From Spirochaetae bacterium HGW-Spirochaetae-9 (GTDB taxonomy: Bacteria > Spirochaetota > Spirochaetia > Treponematales > Rectinemataceae), in assembly GCA_002839205.1 (NCBI GenBank), contig PGXP01000100.1:1-8428 (forward strand): a DNA stretch of 8,428 bases, given 5' to 3'. The translations under genes and the position numbers were made by a program. Shown here piece by piece: positions 6,265 to 8,428 of this stretch; the first letter of the stretch is position 1; each line of letters begins with the position of its first letter. A model generated the notes under the pieces. That model worked only from the letters and a program-made list of their open reading frames with translations. It was not told the DNA's origin and did not search any database.

Positions 6265-7665
6265 ATGACAGACTACGAAGGATACCTATCGCCCTTTTCA
6301 TGGCGCTACGGCACGACCGAGATGAGACGGATATGGAGCGAAGTGCACAAGCGCGAACTTTGGCGAAGGATCTGGGTGAGCCTTGCCAGGGTGGAATCAG
6401 GCTACGGCCTCGTGAACGCCGAGCAGGTTGCCGAGCTGGAACAGCGGGCGGATGATATCGATATCGAACGATCCCTCGCGATAGAGGCTGAGATCCGTCA
6501 CGATCTCATGGCCGAGATCAAGGCTTTCGCCAAACAGTGCCCAAAGGCGGGGGGCATCATTCATCTCGGCGCAACCTCGATGGATATAGAAGACAACGCC
6601 GATGCCCTGCGGATTAGCGAATCCCTGGCCCTTGTCCGATCGGGGCTGGCAGGCCTTCTCAAGAGTCTGGCTACCTCCATCGACCACTATGCTCTTTTGC
6701 CTGTCATGGCCTTTACCCACCTCCAGCCCGCCGAGCCGACGAGCTTCGGGTATCGCTGCGCCGTCTGGGCGCAGGACCTCCTCACCGCCTTCACCGACCT
6801 CACTGCACTCCAGGCTTCAATACGGGGAAAGGGCTTCAAGGGCGCGGTGGGTACATCGGCTTCCTATGGCGAGCTCGTCGGCGTGGAGAATCTTGACAGG
6901 TTCGAGGGCGCTCTTGAAAAGGAATTGGGCATCAGCTTCTATCCGGTGACAACCCAGACCTGCTCGAGGCTCCAAGAATACAAACTTCTCTCGAACCTCG
7001 CCGAACTCGGCGCAGCCCTCCACAAGATGGCCTTCGATCTCCGCGTTCTCCAATCGCCGCCGATAGGCGAAGTGTCCGAACCCTTCGCGAAGAAGCAGGT
7101 TGGATCCTCGGCCATGCCCTTCAAGCGCAACCCCATCGATGCCGAAAAGATAGATTCGCTGGCACGGCTGCTTTCGTCCTATCCCCAGGTAGCCTGGAGC
7201 AATGCATCGCTGTCCCTGCTCGAACGCACCCTCGACGACTCGGCTAACCGAAGGACAATTCTGCCCGAAGCCTTCCTCATCTGCGACGAGCTCATAAAGA
7301 CGGCCAGGAAAATAATGGATGGTTTGGTGCTCGACGAGGCGGCTATACGGCGCACTTATCTCCGTTATGGACCTTTCGCTTGTACCGAGCGCGTTCTCAT
7401 GGCCATGGCCAAAAAGGGCGCCGACAGGCAGGAAACGCACGAGAGGCTGAGAAAACTCGCCCTCGCAGCCTGGGCCGAGATAAAGGAAGGAAGGGAAAAT
7501 CCCCTCGCGGCCAGCATTGCCGCCGACGATTTCTTTGCCGCGCATCTTGGGAAAGCCGAGCTCCTTGCCCTCATGAACATCGATGAATATTTGGGCGATG
7601 CTCCCCGGAGGGCTGAAAAATTCGCCCGAAAAATCAGGGAAGAGATTGGAGTCGGGATAGCCTAG
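6265..7665 (+). CDS. purB: Adenylosuccinate lyase
   Basis: PurB acts twice in purine synthesis: it splits SAICAR to AICAR plus fumarate, and adenylosuccinate to AMP plus fumarate. The 466-residue protein has the family opening YLSPFSWRYGTTEMRRIWSE (7-26), the HD pair at 79-80, GATSMDIEDNA (102-112), THLQPAEPTSFG (151-162, with the conserved His at 152) and the fumarase/aspartase-superfamily signature GSSAMPFKRNP (280-290), whose mobile loop carries the catalytic Ser281. The length is normal. The ATG start matches the usual distance to RYGTTEM, and no Shine-Dalgarno sequence precedes it; the promoter's predicted start falls on the ATG, so translation may be leaderless. purL follows 35 nt downstream in the same direction, which suggests a purine operon or a closely spaced pair. 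Confidence 0.96.
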   Translation: MTDYEGYLSPFSWRYGTTEMRRIWSEVHKRELWRRIWVSLARVESGYGLVNAEQVAELEQRADDIDIERSLAIEAEIRHDLMAEIKAFAKQCPKAGGIIHLGATSMDIEDNADALRISESLALVRSGLAGLLKSLATSIDHYALLPVMAFTHLQPAEPTSFGYRCAVWAQDLLTAFTDLTALQASIRGKGFKGAVGTSASYGELVGVENLDRFEGALEKELGISFYPVTTQTCSRLQEYKLLSNLAELGAALHKMAFDLRVLQSPPIGEVSEPFAKKQVGSSAMPFKRNPIDAEKIDSLARLLSSYPQVAWSNASLSLLERTLDDSANRRTILPEAFLICDELIKTARKIMDGLVLDEAAIRRTYLRYGPFACTERVLMAMAKKGADRQETHERLRKLALAAWAEIKEGRENPLAASIAADDFFAAHLGKAELLALMNIDEYLGDAPRRAEKFARKIREEIGVGIA

Positions 7666-7671
7666 CAGCCC

Positions 7672-7701
7672 TTGACTCGATTTCGCCGTCGGTGGTATTG
7701 A
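7672..7701 (+). promoter_or_regulatory. Possible purL promoter in the purB-purL gap
   Basis: TTGACT (7672-7677, 5 of 6) is followed after 18 nt by TATTGA (7696-7701), a poor -10. If used, transcription would begin near 7707, close to the second in-frame ATG. Readthrough from purB is the simpler alternative. Confidence 0.3.
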
Positions 7702-8428
7702 TGTGTATGGGAAACCAAGTGCCTGTCTATCGGTTTACGATTCGGGAGTTACGGCCGGGGGCACGATCCTCGGCGGTGATTGTGCGTGGAGCAGGGCGGC
7801 TGGGCCTCGTAAAGGTCAGCGCCGTACTGCGCTCGGAAATCTACTTTGTTAGCGGGAATATAGCGCCCGAGGAGCTCGATCTCCTCGGGCGTTTTCTTTT
7901 TTCCGACCCCGTCACCCAGAGTTTCAGGGTTGAGCTCTGCCCCCTTGTCGAGCCTGCAGCGCAAAACCTCGTCGAAATCGCCTACCATCCAGGGGTAACT
8001 GATCCCGTCGCCGACGAAATCCTCCGCTCGGCCCGCGAGCTGGGTGTCGCGGGCATAGGGGCCGCATCCACGGGGCAGCGATATGAAATCAGCTGTGCCG
8101 ACGGCTCGAGCCTCAGCACCGATGAACTGGGGCTTCTCGCCTCCAGGCTCCTGGCGAACCCTGTCGTACAGCGCTATGCCATCGGCCCCATCGAACCGAG
8201 CTTCCCCGGCAAGGATGAGTCCAAGGTGCCCATTGAACTGCTGCCTGTCCACAGCCTCGATGATGAAGGCCTAAGGGCACTCAATCTCGAACGCCGCGCG
8301 GCCCTCGACTTCGAGGAGCTCCTGGCGATCCGGAGCTACTTCGCTGCCGAAGGCCGACCCTGCACCGATGTGGAATTCGAGATGATAGCCCAGACCTGGA
8401 GCGAACACTGCTTCCACAAGACATTCAA
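7701..8428 (+). CDS. purL: Phosphoribosylformylglycinamidine synthase, N-terminal part (3' end outside window)
   Basis: PurL converts FGAR, ATP and glutamine to FGAM, the fourth step of purine synthesis. The frame runs open to the window end, about 242 codons. The N-terminus holds two PurS-like stretches: one up to SDPVTQSFRVE (about residues 66-76), and a second with VEIAYHPGVTDPVADE, ending LLANPVVQRYAIGP. A linker then leads to AQTWSEHCFHKTF (from about residue 230), the well-known start of the synthetase domain. An N-terminal PurS-like region points to the large, single-chain PurL rather than the small PurL that needs separate PurS. Two in-frame ATGs compete: 7701, with a weak GGTGG 5 nt upstream, and 7707, which could be leaderless. 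An intrinsic terminator lies inside the gene at 7864-7902. Confidence 0.9.
   Translation, partial: MCMGNQVPVYRFTIRELRPGARSSAVIVRGAGRLGLVKVSAVLRSEIYFVSGNIAPEELDLLGRFLFSDPVTQSFRVELCPLVEPAAQNLVEIAYHPGVTDPVADEILRSARELGVAGIGAASTGQRYEISCADGSSLSTDELGLLASRLLANPVVQRYAIGPIEPSFPGKDESKVPIELLPVHSLDDEGLRALNLERRAALDFEELLAIRSYFAAEGRPCTDVEFEMIAQTWSEHCFHKTF
7864..7902 (+). terminator. Intrinsic terminator inside the purL coding region
   Basis: The arms CGCCCGAGGAG (7864-7874) and CTCCTCGGGCG (7881-7891) pair perfectly over 11 bp with a 6-nt loop (CTCGAT), followed directly by TTTTCTTTTTT (7892-7902). This is a textbook Rho-independent terminator for plus-strand transcription. Reading through it, purL encodes PEELDLLGRFLF, a normal part of its PurS-like domain, so the gene is not broken here. 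It could act as an attenuator when ribosomes do not cover it. Confidence 0.75.

Noticed and set aside
6817..7545. 242-codon minus-strand open frame opposite purB
   Set aside because: Shadow of purB codon bias; no recognisable motif or ribosome binding site supports it.
7749..8252. 167-codon minus-strand open frame opposite purL
   Set aside because: The plus-strand frame carries PurS-like domains and the AQTWSEHC motif, so this is a shadow.

Overview
This 8.4-kb window looks like ordinary bacterial chromosome with G+C-rich coding sequence. The style of EF-G, the two-barrel U32 protein and the PurB/PurL types suggest a spirochaete (a free-living or treponeme-like lineage). That placement is inferred from protein character, not from a search. 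I see no rRNA, tRNA, CRISPR array, insertion sequence or phage gene.

Layout, left to right. (1) The 3' end of an unrecognised plus-strand gene (2-454). (2) A minus-strand elongation factor G gene (505-2525), convergent with it. The two parts of this gene lie in different frames because of a lesion between 1819 and 1844. (3) A 118-bp region with two back-to-back promoters, one for EF-G and one for the next gene. (4) A plus-strand U32-family protein (2644-4821), probably a tRNA or rRNA hydroxylation factor, ending in eight G-K-x-x-x pentapeptide repeats. (5) An IclR-type regulator (4951-5751), whose leader folds into a hairpin around its ribosome binding site. (6) A minus-strand ssb gene (5703-6119), overlapping the end of the regulator gene tail to tail. 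(7) A divergent control region (6120-6264). (8) purB (6265-7665), then the first 240 or so codons of purL (7701 to the window end), a purine-synthesis pair.

The most interesting signals are regulatory. A near-perfect intrinsic terminator (11-bp GC stem, then TTTTCTTTTTT) sits inside the purL reading frame at 7864-7902. It could act as a coding-region attenuator for purine synthesis. Both the U32 gene and purB have a good promoter whose -10 box ends exactly 6 nt before the start codon, with no Shine-Dalgarno sequence, so both look leaderless. EF-G, the IclR regulator and ssb have clear Shine-Dalgarno sequences, so the window mixes two initiation modes.

By function, EF-G and the U32 protein probably both serve translation and share a control region. 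purB and purL serve purine synthesis. ssb serves DNA maintenance, and the IclR regulator has no obvious target next to it apart from its own leader.
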